From contig NZ_JAUQSW010000003.1 of assembly GCF_030581075.1 (NCBI RefSeq), positions 1-64,000 on the forward strand: a stretch of 64,000 bases of DNA. The letters are read 5' to 3'. The notes under the pieces are model-generated. The model saw nothing but the letters and a program-made list of their open reading frames with translations, ran no database searches and had not been told where the DNA came from. A program made the position numbers and the translations under genes. Below are positions 1-9,800 of the stretch, one piece after another (the stretch's first letter is position 1; every line of letters begins with the position of its first letter). The DNA is from Hymenobacter cheonanensis. GTDB taxonomy: Bacteria; Bacteroidota; Bacteroidia; Cytophagales; Hymenobacteraceae.

Positions 1-44
1 TGAGCTATGGGCTGTAAGGTATAGATTGTAAGAAAGTTACGGAG

Positions 45-159
45 CGTCTGTCATTGCGAAGGGGCACGACGAAGCAAGCTTTCCTGCCGTTCGGACTTTC
101 TGCATAAAGTCAACGACAAGGAAAGATTGCTTCGTCGTGCCTTCTCGCAATGACAGACG
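45..159. repeat. Palindromic repeat (REP/MITE-like), family A
   Basis: Two 40-bp arms (45-84 and 120-159) are inverted copies with about four mismatches, separated by 35 bp. The arms share the core TTGCGA...GCACGACGAAGCAA. Such dispersed palindromes are common in Bacteroidota genomes. The right arm contains the ATG at 150 used by the MoeB-like gene, so the repeat supplies the start region of that gene. No transposase is nearby. Confidence 0.8.
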
Positions 160-1280
160 TTACTTCTTCAGCTACTTCTACGCCCGCTAGCTTTTCCGCC
201 GCCGAGCGCCAGCGCTACCGCCGCCACCTCCAGCTAGCCGAAATTGGCGAGGCCGGCCAGCAGCGCCTGCGCGCGGCCCGCGTGCTGGTGGTGGGCGCAG
301 GCGGCCTGGGCTGCCCCATTCTGCAATACCTGGCTGCCGCCGGCGTGGGCACGCTAGGCCTCGCCGATGCCGACAAGGTGGAGCTGACCAACCTGCCGCG
401 CCAGATTCTCTACGGCGCCGAAGACGTGGGGCAGCTCAAGGTAGAAGCCGCTGCTAGCGCCCTGAAGCGGCTCAATGCATTGAATACGTATGAGTTGCAT
501 CCGGTGCGCGTGAGCCCCGCGAACGTGCGCGAGCTGGTGGCTGGCTACGACGTAGTAGTCGATGGCTCCGATAATTTCCCGACCCGTTACCTGCTCAACG
601 ATGCCTGCGTGAGCCTGGGCCGGCCGCTGGTGTCGGGCGCCATCTACAAGTTTGAAGGGCAGGTTTCGGTCTTCAACTACGAGGGCGGGCCCACGTATCG
701 CTGCCTCTTCCCCGAGCCGCCTGGCGCGGCCGAGGCGCCCGACTGCAACACCACCGGCGTGCTCAATGTGCTGCCCGGCCTCATCGGCACGGTGCAGGCC
801 ACCGAGGCGCTAAAAGTAGTGTTGGGCCTGGGCGACGTGCTCAGCGGCCGGCTCTGGATTTTGGATACGCTCAGCTTTCAGAGCCGCACGCTGCGCTTCA
901 AGCGCGATGCTGTGCAAAGCCAGATTAACCTCGATACCGCTAGCCCCGCTGACTACTTTGATGTGAGTTGCGCCCCCGAGGCCGAAGCCACCAGCCTCTC
1001 GGCCGATGACCTGCGCCGGCAGCTGGCCTCGGCCACGCCGCCGCTGCTGCTCGATGTGCGCGGGCCGCTGGAGTTTCAGCGGCGCCACCTGCCCGGCGCC
1101 ATGTTGCTGCCCCTGCCCGAACTGGCTGCCCGCGCCGCCGAAGTGCCCCGCACCGGCCCGGTGGTGGTATACTGCCAAAGCGGCGTGCGCAGCGCCAAAG
1201 CCGTGGACCTGCTGCGCCGCGAGCTGGGCTACGACAACGTGCTGACCCTGAGCGGTGGCCTGGAAGACTACCCCGGCTAG
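150..1280 (+). CDS. moeB: MoeB/ThiF/HesA-type adenylyltransferase fused to a C-terminal rhodanese domain
   Basis: This 376-residue protein probably adenylates the C-terminal glycine of MoaD, encoded two genes downstream. The nucleotide-binding motif GAGGLGCP is at residues 49-56. The E1-like domain runs to about 250 and a rhodanese domain follows (about 283-376), with active-site loop CQSGVRS at Cys342. The fused layout resembles eukaryotic MOCS3/Uba4, which thiolate as well as adenylate. The usual MoeB zinc CxxC pairs are not intact: the CYRC position reads TYRC and the second pair is absent. The ATG at 150 lies in a palindromic repeat. It is kept because the E1 domain begins at about residue 15 and no later ATG would preserve it. 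A role in thiamine or tRNA thiolation is possible, but the neighbours favour molybdopterin. Confidence 0.85.
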   Translation: MTDVTSSATSTPASFSAAERQRYRRHLQLAEIGEAGQQRLRAARVLVVGAGGLGCPILQYLAAAGVGTLGLADADKVELTNLPRQILYGAEDVGQLKVEAAASALKRLNALNTYELHPVRVSPANVRELVAGYDVVVDGSDNFPTRYLLNDACVSLGRPLVSGAIYKFEGQVSVFNYEGGPTYRCLFPEPPGAAEAPDCNTTGVLNVLPGLIGTVQATEALKVVLGLGDVLSGRLWILDTLSFQSRTLRFKRDAVQSQINLDTASPADYFDVSCAPEAEATSLSADDLRRQLASATPPLLLDVRGPLEFQRRHLPGAMLLPLPELAARAAEVPRTGPVVVYCQSGVRSAKAVDLLRRELGYDNVLTLSGGLEDYPG

Positions 1281-1422
1281 CCCCGCCCACCGTGCGGTGG
1301 CGCTTACGGCCGGTTAGTAGGAGCGGGTGCAACAATTTTCGGCCCAAATGACTTCTACTGCCCAGCGGCGTACCAACCTGCCCGGCCGTGGCCGCGTAGG
1401 CAGGGCTAGCGCAGCCGGCCGC

Positions 1423-1454
1423 TTTCGGGTCGGCTAGCTCCCGCAGTATATTTG
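1423..1454 (+). promoter_or_regulatory. Candidate Bacteroidota promoter for moaA (possibly leaderless)
   Basis: TATATTTG at 1447-1454 fits the TAnnTTTG -7 consensus. TTTC at 1423-1426, 20 bp upstream, is close to the TTTG -33 box. The moaA ATG begins at 1460, five bases after the -7 box, so a normal start site would give almost no 5' leader. Confidence 0.45.
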
Positions 1455-1459
1455 GCTAG

Positions 1460-2476
1460 ATGTCTTCTCCTCCCTCCTCCGTGCTATACGACGCCCACGG
1501 CCGGCCGCTCGAATACGTGCGCCTGGCCATCACCGACCGCTGCAACCTGCGCTGCTTCTACTGCATGCCCGAGGAAGGCATCAAGTACATGCCTAAGCAC
1601 GAGCTGCTTAGCTACGAGGAAATGCTGCGCCTGGTAGAGATTCTGGCCGGGCTGGGGGTGCGCAAGGTGCGCCTCACCGGCGGCGAGCCTTTTGTGCGGC
1701 GCGACCTGGTGCCTTTTATGGAGCGCCTGGCCGCCCTGCCCGGCATCGACGACCTCAGCCTGACGACCAACGGCGTGCTCACCGCGCCCCACGTGCCGGC
1801 CCTGGCCCGCATGGGTGTGAAGGCCGTCAACCTCAGCCTCGATACCCTCGACCGCCAGCGGTTTTTTGAGATAACCCGCCGCGACGAGCTACCGCAGGTC
1901 ATGCGTACCTTTTATGCGCTGCTGGAGGCCGGTATTCAAGTGAAAATCAACGCCGTGGTGATGGATGGCCGCAACATCCAGGACCTCGTGCCCCTGGCCG
2001 AGCTTAGCCGCGACCTGCCGGTAGAAGTGCGCTTTATCGAGGAAATGCCTTTCAATGGCGGCAGCCATGTGGCCACGCCCGAGTCGCTGCCCTGGAACCA
2101 CCGCCGCATCCGGCAGCACTTGGAGGCGCACCTCGGCGACCTTGTGCCGGCCTACACGCCTACCGGCGCCACGGCCAGCGAGTACACCATTGCCGGTCAC
2201 CAGGGCCGGGTGGGCATCATCGCAGCTTATTCGCGCACGTTCTGCGGCACCTGCAACCGCCTACGCCTCACGGCCGAGGGCGGCATCAAAACCTGCCTCT
2301 ACGACCAGGGCGTGCTCGACGTGCGGGCCCTGCTGCGCGGCGGCGCCACCAACGCGGCCATTGCCGAGGCCCTGGCCAGCGCCTTCTACCACCGCGCGGC
2401 CAATGGCTTTGAGGCCGAAAGCCAGCGCCCCGTGCACCAGCTCAACTTTGAGAGCATGGCCACGATTGGCGGCTAG
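1460..2476 (+). CDS. moaA: GTP 3',8-cyclase MoaA
   Basis: This 338-residue radical SAM enzyme starts molybdenum cofactor synthesis by converting GTP to 3',8-cyclo-dihydro-GTP, which MoaC turns into cPMP. The N-terminal cluster motif CNLRCFYC supplies Cys28, Cys32 and Cys35. The C-terminal 4Fe-4S cluster uses Cys262, Cys265 and Cys279 (CGTCNRLRL...KTC). TGGEP at 73-77 is the SAM-binding motif, and the protein ends in the Gly-Gly tail typical of MoaA. Length is normal. It precedes moaD and moaE on the same strand, 26 bp before moaD, and reads as one transcription unit with them. Confidence 0.97.
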   Translation: MSSPPSSVLYDAHGRPLEYVRLAITDRCNLRCFYCMPEEGIKYMPKHELLSYEEMLRLVEILAGLGVRKVRLTGGEPFVRRDLVPFMERLAALPGIDDLSLTTNGVLTAPHVPALARMGVKAVNLSLDTLDRQRFFEITRRDELPQVMRTFYALLEAGIQVKINAVVMDGRNIQDLVPLAELSRDLPVEVRFIEEMPFNGGSHVATPESLPWNHRRIRQHLEAHLGDLVPAYTPTGATASEYTIAGHQGRVGIIAAYSRTFCGTCNRLRLTAEGGIKTCLYDQGVLDVRALLRGGATNAAIAEALASAFYHRAANGFEAESQRPVHQLNFESMATIGG

Positions 2477-2502
2477 CCTTTTATAAATCAGTAATTAGCA
2501 AG

Positions 2503-2745
2503 ATGAACCTCACCGTTGCCCTGTTTGGCATTGCCCGCGAGATTGTGGGCAAGTCGTCGCTGGAAGTGGATGCCCCGGCCGGGCAGTCGGCCGCCGGCCT
2601 GCTGGCCGACCTCCGCACCCAGTACCCGGCGCTGGCCGGCCTGCGCAGCCTGGCCGTAGCTGTTAATAATGAGTACGCCGCTGAGGATGTGCCCCTGCAC
2701 GAGCGCGACGAGATTGCGCTGATTCCGCCCGTGAGCGGGGGCTAG
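2503..2745 (+). CDS. moaD: Molybdopterin synthase sulfur carrier subunit MoaD
   Basis: This 80-residue beta-grasp protein ends in SGG. The terminal glycine is adenylated by MoeB and then thiocarboxylated, delivering sulfur to MoaE for the dithiolene of molybdopterin. FPPVSGG-like tails are diagnostic; here it reads IPPVSGG. It lies 26 bp after moaA and 28 bp before moaE. Size and position support the call. Confidence 0.95.
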   Translation: MNLTVALFGIAREIVGKSSLEVDAPAGQSAAGLLADLRTQYPALAGLRSLAVAVNNEYAAEDVPLHERDEIALIPPVSGG

Positions 2746-2773
2746 CCCTTGCTTAAGCTTTAGAAACCGACCA

Positions 2774-3190
2774 ATGCTTATCGACTTAGTTGACCACGCC
2801 ATCGACGTGGCCGCCGTGCTGCAGGCCGCCGAATCGGACGAGGCCGGCGCCGTAAACGCCTTCATCGGCACCGTGCGCAACCGCAGCGACGGCCGCCGGG
2901 TGGTGCGCCTGCACTACGAAGCCTACCCGCCCATGGCCGTGCACCAGCTGCGCCGCGTGGCCGAAATGGCTCAGGAGCGCTGGCCCATGCTGCGCCAGGT
3001 GGCCGTGGTGCACCGCCACGGCACCCTCGAAATCGGCGATGTGGCCGTGGTAGTGGCCGTGTCTACGCCGCACCGCGCCGACTCATTCGCCGCCTGCCAA
3101 TACATTATTGACACGCTGAAGGAAGTTGTGCCCATCTGGAAAAAAGAAGAATACGAAGACGGTACCGTATGGGTGGCCGCCCATCCGTAA
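2774..3190 (+). CDS. moaE: Molybdopterin synthase catalytic subunit MoaE
   Basis: This 138-residue large subunit of molybdopterin synthase inserts sulfur from MoaD into cPMP. LHYEAYPPMA (47-56) is the family signature. The catalytic lysines are in DTLKEVVPIWKKE (Lys116 and Lys123/124). It is the last gene of the plus-strand cluster, followed at once by a strong hairpin. moeA, mogA/moaB and mobA are not in the window and may lie upstream or elsewhere. Confidence 0.96.
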   Translation: MLIDLVDHAIDVAAVLQAAESDEAGAVNAFIGTVRNRSDGRRVVRLHYEAYPPMAVHQLRRVAEMAQERWPMLRQVAVVHRHGTLEIGDVAVVVAVSTPHRADSFAACQYIIDTLKEVVPIWKKEEYEDGTVWVAAHP

Positions 3191-3234
3191 AAGCAAACGG
3201 CGCGAACTCTCGGAGTTCGCGCCGTTTGCTTTTA
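3188..3234. terminator. Bidirectional terminator between moaE and moaC
   Basis: Perfect 22-bp inverted repeat (3188-3209 and 3213-3234) with a 3-base loop and A/T runs at both ends. The moaE stop codon is in the left arm. It serves two convergent genes. Confidence 0.9.
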
Positions 3235-3258
3235 CGGGCTTATAGCCGACATACAGGG

Positions 3259-3753
3259 CTAGCCTTCGTGGCGAAAGTCAGATTTGCCCCCCGTCTTCTC
3301 CACTAGCCGCACCTGCTCAATCACAATGTCGTGCGACATGGCTTTGCACATATCGTACACGGTGAGGGCCGCCACCGAGGCGCCGGTGAGAGCTTCCATC
3401 TCGACGCCGGTTTTGCCCGTAACGCGGGCCGTGCACTCAATAACAATGGCTTCGGCCGATACCACTTCAATCGTGAGCTGGCAGTCGTCGAGGCCTAGCG
3501 GGTGGCAGAGGGGGATGAGGTCGGAGGTTTTTTTTGCCGCCATCACGCCGGCGATGATGGCCGTTTGAAATACGGGGCCTTTGCGGGTAGGCAGGTCGCC
3601 GGCCTGCACCAACCTAAGAATTTCGGTGCCAAGCACCACCCGGGCGCGGGCGCGGGCCAGGCGGGCCGTCACGGCCTTGCCGCCTACGTTGACCATGGCC
3701 GGCTGGCCGCTAGGCCCGATATGCGTGAGCTGGGAGGAAACTGAATCGGACAT
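3259..3753 (-). CDS. moaC: Cyclic pyranopterin monophosphate synthase MoaC
   Basis: This roughly 164-residue protein rearranges the MoaA product to cPMP. The LCHPL motif and the segment [20 protein letters not shown] are family signatures. The ATG at 3753 (MSDSVSSQ) is chosen because a longer reading begins with a non-ATG codon and adds seven residues not seen in the family. It is transcribed towards moaE rather than with it, so the Moco genes are split over two strands and need separate promoters. Confidence 0.95.
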   Translation of the reverse strand: MSDSVSSQLTHIGPSGQPAMVNVGGKAVTARLARARARVVLGTEILRLVQAGDLPTRKGPVFQTAIIAGVMAAKKTSDLIPLCHPLGLDDCQLTIEVVSAEAIVIECTARVTGKTGVEMEALTGASVAALTVYDMCKAMSHDIVIEQVRLVEKTGGKSDFRHEG

Positions 3754-3822
3754 AAGCGAGAGGGTATAAAGCACAAAGAACGGGCTCCGGCCGGCACCAG
3801 GCTGTGCTAGGGCCCGCGCATA

Positions 3823-3857
3823 AAAAAACCTCCCGGCCAGCGGCCGGGAGGTTTTTT
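3823..3857 (-). terminator. Terminator of the giant T9SS cargo gene
   Basis: 16-bp perfect stem (3823-3838 and 3842-3857) with a 3-base loop and T-runs in both directions. It lies just past the stop at 3876 of the minus-strand gene. Confidence 0.88.
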
Positions 3858-3875
3858 AGCGAATTACCGAGGGGC

Positions 3876-6800
3876 TTATTCCTTGGTGAGGCGCAGGGTC
3901 TGGCGCAGAGCCGAGCCATCGGCCAGCGTGCCGGTCACAAGCACGTGGTAGGTGCCGGTAGCCAGCTCGTGCAGGTCCAGCGACTGGGCCAGGCCACCAC
4001 CGAGGCTAGCAGCGCGCACCTGGCGGCCGGTAGCATCGAGCACGAGCACCTGGTAGGTGCCGGTAGTGGGCAGCTGGCTCAGGTCGAGGGTCGTTGCGTT
4101 CTGGGCCGGGTTGGGGTAGAGGCTCAGGGTAGCTACCGCCGCCTTGGTGAAGCTCACGGTGCGCACGGGCGAATAGGTAGCCGTGGCATCGCGGTCGACC
4201 TGCTTGAGGCGGTAGTACACCGCACCCGTAGCGAGGCTAGCCACGCCTTTATCGGTGAAGGCGTAGGTGGTAGCCGAGGTGCTGGTGCCCTGGGCGGCCA
4301 CCTGGCCTACTTTCACGAAGCTCGTGCCGTCGAAGCTGCGCTCGAGGTCGAAGTAGGCGCTGTTCTCTTCCGAAGCCGTGGTCCAGCTCAGCTGGGTGTC
4401 GCGGTTCTGCACAGCCGTGGCCGTGAAGGCCGTCAGCACTACCGGCAGCGGGCTGCCGGGGATGACGAAGGAAACAGTCTGGGTGGTTACACCTCCGTTG
4501 CCATCAATAGTCGTGATGGCTACCGAATAGCTGCCCGAGCGCAGGTTGGGGCTAGCCACCGTGCCGGGGTTCGAGACAACGATGCGGCCGGTAGCATCGA
4601 CCGAGAGGCCGATATCGGCCAGCGAGGTAACGCCGGCGCGGGAGCTGGTGAACGAGCCGGCTACGGGGCTGGCGCTGGCGATGCCCGCACTGGCGCCGGT
4701 TTGCAGCGTGCCATTGGGCTGGTACACCGAGGCGGTAGTGGCGTTGTAAACGGCCCCGTTGGCATCGGTGGTGAAGGCAATAACGTCGCCGGTGGTGTAG
4801 GCCCCGCTGGTGCCGCCCTTGGCGGGCGTCAGGGTATATGAGCGGGCATCTACGTCCGACTCTACCGGGATGGTGTAGCTCACCGTGGGCGAAGCGTTGC
4901 CGGCGGCGTCGGTGGTCAGGTAAGTGAACGAGGCATTACCCACGAAGCCAGTGGCGGCCTTAAAACGCAGGGTTTGGGCCTGGGCGTCCGTCAGGGTCTG
5001 GCCAGCCACTACGGCCGAGTAGGTGCCGGTAGTAGTGCCATCGTTGCTGAAGTACAGCACCCCCTGGTTGTTGGCCCCGCCCGTTACGTTGGTCGGGATG
5101 GTCACTACCGTGTACTTGGCCGTGGCGAAGCTGTTCTCGGGGTCCGAGGCATTCAGCGGCGAGATGAGCAGGCCGGTAGCCAGGCCACCAGCTTCGTTCG
5201 ACTGTGGGTTTTGCAGGGCGTTTACCACGGCGTAGGCCAGCGGCGCCCGGTTGGGAACCGTGGTAGAGATGGGCGCCGTGTTATCGCCCGTGTTGCTTTC
5301 GCCGGTTACCTGCACGCTAGCCGTCATGCTTACACCGGCAGTGGGCTGCACGATGGTGAAGCTGTTGGCTACGGCGCCATTGGCCCCCGAGGCCTGGCCG
5401 GCCGCGATGGTCCAGGTAATGGTGTTGGCCGTGCTCGAGTATACGCCACCGTTCGTGATGTTGGTGGGCGTCTGGCCGGAGGGCACCGTCACGCTCTGGG
5501 TCGTGGGGTTGCTCGTAGCCGAGGGGCCATTGTTGGTCGCGGTCACGGTGTAGGTCTGGCTGGTGCCAGCCAGGGCCGAGGCCGGGCCGCTGATGCTCGT
5601 CACTTCGTTGAACGAAGGCGTGATGCCCACGCTTACGCTGTTGAAGTTGTTGGTCAAGGCGTTGCTAGGCTCGCTCGTGTTCGACGTCGTAACGGCCGTG
5701 GCCAGCAGCGGGCCATTGCTCGGGGCTATTACCTGCACGGTGTAGCTCACGTTGTTGGCGGCACCAGTAGCCTGGCTGGCAATCGTCGGGAAGGTTACGA
5801 GGCCGGTGGTCGTGTTATAGGTCGCCGTTCCGGCCGCGCCGAGGTTGTAGTTGATGAGGTTGCTGTTGGCAACGGCCGTGCCCGTGGCGCCCGAAATGGA
5901 CGGTAGGGTGGTCGTGGTCAGGCCCGGAATCAATTGCAGAGTCGGCAGCACGTTAATGCCCGCATCGGTACCAATGTTGCCATAAGTAGCCGTGTAGGTA
6001 ACCGTGGAGCCGGGGGCAACGGCAGTGGCGTTTGCGGGCACTGTAGCGGCCGTAACGGTGGCCGTGAGGTCGGCCGACGTGGTGGTGGTCGGAGCAATGC
6101 TCGTGGCTACGCTAGCCGAGTTGTTGTTCGGTACCGGGTCGGTGCCAGTAGCCGAAGCCGAGGCTACACCAGTGGTTTGGCCACCCGCCGCATTCGGCAT
6201 CACAAACGATACGTAGTTCGACGAAGTAGCGCCCACCGGCAGGTAAGCCAGCGTTGGGAATGTTACCAGGCCGCTCGCGGTGTTGTAGGTTGCCGTACCG
6301 GCCGTGCCGAGGTTGTAGTTGATGAGGTTGCCAGTGCCGGCCGTGCCGGTCACGCCGTTCACTTGCAGGGTTGAGGGCGAGAAGCCGCTAACCAGCTGCA
6401 GAGTAGTCACGGCCGAGCTAGCTACGGCCGGGCCGTTGTTGGTCGTGTTCACGGTGTAAGTCACGGCATTGCCTACTACGGCGGTGGCCGGGCCGGCTAC
6501 CGTAGTGGCCAGGTCGGCCGTAGCCGGCACGGTGGTAGCTACGCTAGCCGTGTTGTTGGCACCTACTGCATCAGCGCTGCTCGAGTTCACGCTGCTGCTA
6601 GGGGCAAAGTTCTGTGCCGGGGCCGCGAAGGTCAGCTTGAACACTTGGGTAGCGCCGCTGATATCGGTAGCCAGGGTGGGGAAGGTAACGAGGCCAGTGG
6701 TCGAGCTATAAGAAGCGCCGCTCACGGCGTTGCCCGCGCCATCGGTGATAGTGACGCCGTTGGTGCCGAGGCCAGCCGGAAGCTGTGCCGATTCGGTAAC

Positions 6801-9800
6801 GCCGGTGGCAGTCATCGGGCCGTTGTTGGTGAAGCTAGCCGTGTAAGTCACGCTCTGGCCGGGCACGGCCGAGGTCGGGCCGGTGATGCTCGTGGCCAGG
6901 TCCGTTGACTGCACCAGGGTTATAGCCACCGACGAAACGTTGTCGGCCGGCACCGGGTCCGTATTGGTAGTGCTTACGGCGGCCATCGCCAGCAGCTGGC
7001 CATTGGTGCCGGTGGTAGCCACGGTGGTAGCAGTGGCAGCCGAAGGCGTGATGGCAATGGTATTGGTCACGCTTGTGGCGCTGGCACTGCCGTTCGAGCC
7101 ATCGGTCAGCGTCGGGAAGGTTACGATACCGTTGAGGGTATTATAGGTCGGGCCGTTGGTGCCAAACGTGATAACGTTGTTCGCCAGCGTACCCGTGATG
7201 CCGTTCACCTTAATTGTAGTGGTGGTAAAGCCCGGCGCGAGCTGCACCGTCTGGGTTACGCCCGTGGCCTGGTTGAAGCCGCGATTGCCGGTCGTTACAG
7301 TCAGCGTCACGGGGCTGCCTACTGTGGTCGAGGCCGCCGAGGTCGTGATGGTCGTGTACGCATTGGCCGTGCCCTGCTGCGGGTTCAGAATAGCTACGGG
7401 CGTGCTGTTCGGGTTCGCATTGAGGTAAGCCGTGTTGTTGGCCGTGTTGGTATCGCCCGCGGTTGTCGCGTTCGAGGCCGTGTTCGGCGTCACCGTAGCC
7501 ACGGGGGAAAGCGCCGTGCCGGGCTGCGAGAAGCTAATCGAGTTGGCTACGGTCTGGCCGCTGGGCAGGCTGGCAATGGTGGGGAAGATAACTGCACCCG
7601 CCGGTACCGAGTAGCTCACCCCGTTCACCGTGATGGTCTGGGTCGAGGTAGCGGCGTTATACACACCGCCGTTGCTCACGTACACATTGGTCAGGCCGCT
7701 GGCGAGCTGCACGGTTTGCACCGCGTTAGGCGCCGCGCTGGGGCCATTATTGGTCGTGGTCACAGCCAGGGTCACCAGGTCGCCGATTACGGCCGAAGTG
7801 GGGCCCGTGATGGTCGTGGTCAGGTCGAAGGCCGGGGTCACGGTCATCGTGGCCGAAGCCTTGTTGTTGGCCGTCAGGCCCGCCTCGTTGGTCGTGGTCG
7901 AGATAGTGGAGTTAGCTACCAGGGGGCCGGCCGCCGGGGCATCAAAAGTGATGACCGAGCTGGTGCTGCCGCCAACCGCGATAGTCGTGATGTCCGGGAA
8001 GGTCAGCACGCCCGTGGCAGCGTTATACACGCCGTTGGTGTTGTTGGTCGACTTCACATTGGTCAGGCCCGTGGGCAACTGCACTGCCGCTACCACTCCG
8101 CTGGCCACGCTAGGCCCGTTGGTGTTGCTGAAGGTAACGGTGAAAGTGGGTGGCGTAGTAGCCGTGCCGAGCGTGCCAGCCGCTACTGCGCTGGTGGTAG
8201 CCACCAGAGTAGTAGCCACATCGGTCACCGGCGCTACCGCAGCATTGAGGGTTGAGGCATCGGGGGCGGCATTGCTGCCCTGCGAGGTCGAAGTCGTTAC
8301 GTTGCTCGTGATGGCTACCGTGCCCGGCGTACTCGGCGTACCCGTCGTGGCCGTGGCCGTCGCAGCCGGGATGAAGCTGAACGTGAAGGCGTTGCTCACG
8401 CCGCTGTTCAGGGTCGTGGCTGTGCCGAAGTCAATCGTATTGAGCGCCGTGGAGGCGGGCGTGTAAGGCGAGCCGTTCACGATGATGCTGGTGGCGCCGG
8501 CGGGCAGCGTCACGGTGCGCGTCACGCTCGAAGCCGTGCTAGGCCCTTCGTTGGTAAACGTAGCCGTGTAGGTGCCCGTAGGCTGGCCGGGGCTCACCGT
8601 CTGAGGTCCGGTCAGGGCCGTGGTCACGTCAGCCACGGGCAGCGTCAGGTTGCCCGAAAACTCTGAGGTGCCTACGTTGGTGCTGGTGGCCGTACTGGTC
8701 AGCACAGCCGCGCCGCTCAGCAGGGCGGTGCGCTGGGCCGAGGTGAGGCTGCTCAGCGGAATGGTCACTGCGAACGTGTTGGTATTATCGGTGCCCTGGT
8801 TTAAGCCATTGATGGCGGCCGGACCGTAGGTGCTAGCGGTGCCAGTCGTCACGTTGCCGGTCGTACCTGCGGCCGTGCCTTGGGTGAAGTTGGTCAGATA
8901 GGTTGTGCCCTCCCCAAAGCCGGTGGGGTCGGCCGTGGCTAGGTAAAGCTCAACCAGCGCGCCGGGGCGGGCGTAGCCGTTCACCACCAGGTTAGTACCA
9001 TTGAGGGTGGCAGTAGTCAGTATCGGGAAGTTAATCAAGCCATTGGCCCCCGTGTCCGCGTCGTTCAGGTCGTTTACCGTCACCCCGTCGCCGTTGAAGT
9101 CGGTGATGGTCGATACGGACAGGTCGATGGCCAGCCGGCCGTTATTGGCGAAGCTGTTCTGCGTAAACACGTTGTTGTTGCCCGTGCTAGCGATGATGCC
9201 GGCTCCTAGGTTGTTTACGAAGGTGTTGGTGCTAATCGTGTTATCGGTTACGCCGCTGCTGCGGATACCGATGCCGGCCGTTTGACCATTGCTCGTATTC
9301 TGGCCGTTGGTTTTGAAGGTATTGCCCGAGATGTTATTGCCCGTGCTGGTGCCCGAGATGAAGTCAATACCAAAGCCGGCGTTATTAGAAAACAGGTTGC
9401 TGGAGATGGTATTGTTCGAAGAGCCGGTAACCTCAATACCGTCCGAGTTGCTAGCCTGCGCATCACGCGAGATATTACCCGAGATGGTAGCGCCGCCCAC
9501 GCCGTTGATGCGCAGATTGGAACCATTGAAATAGAACGTGTTGCCTTGCACGCTAGCGCCGGTAGCCCCCGCCAGAATGCTGAAGGCTGCCGTAGTAGAG
9601 CCGCCGCCGGGCGCCGAGCCGGTGAAGCCCATGTTGAGCACGCTGGTGTTGGCAGCGGAAGTAGAGAAGCCGTTGTTGCCGTTGAAATTCACGGTTACTT
9701 CCGGCCCTAGCGATTCGGTGCCAGCCGTGGTTACGGGCAGGTTGCTGTCGCCCGTCGAGCGGGTTTGGGTGCTGCCATCAATTACCGTAGCCGGGCCCGT

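Noticed and set aside
1281..1459. Moco riboswitch upstream of moaA
   Set aside because: No convincing conserved fold was recognised and the candidate promoter would leave almost no leader.
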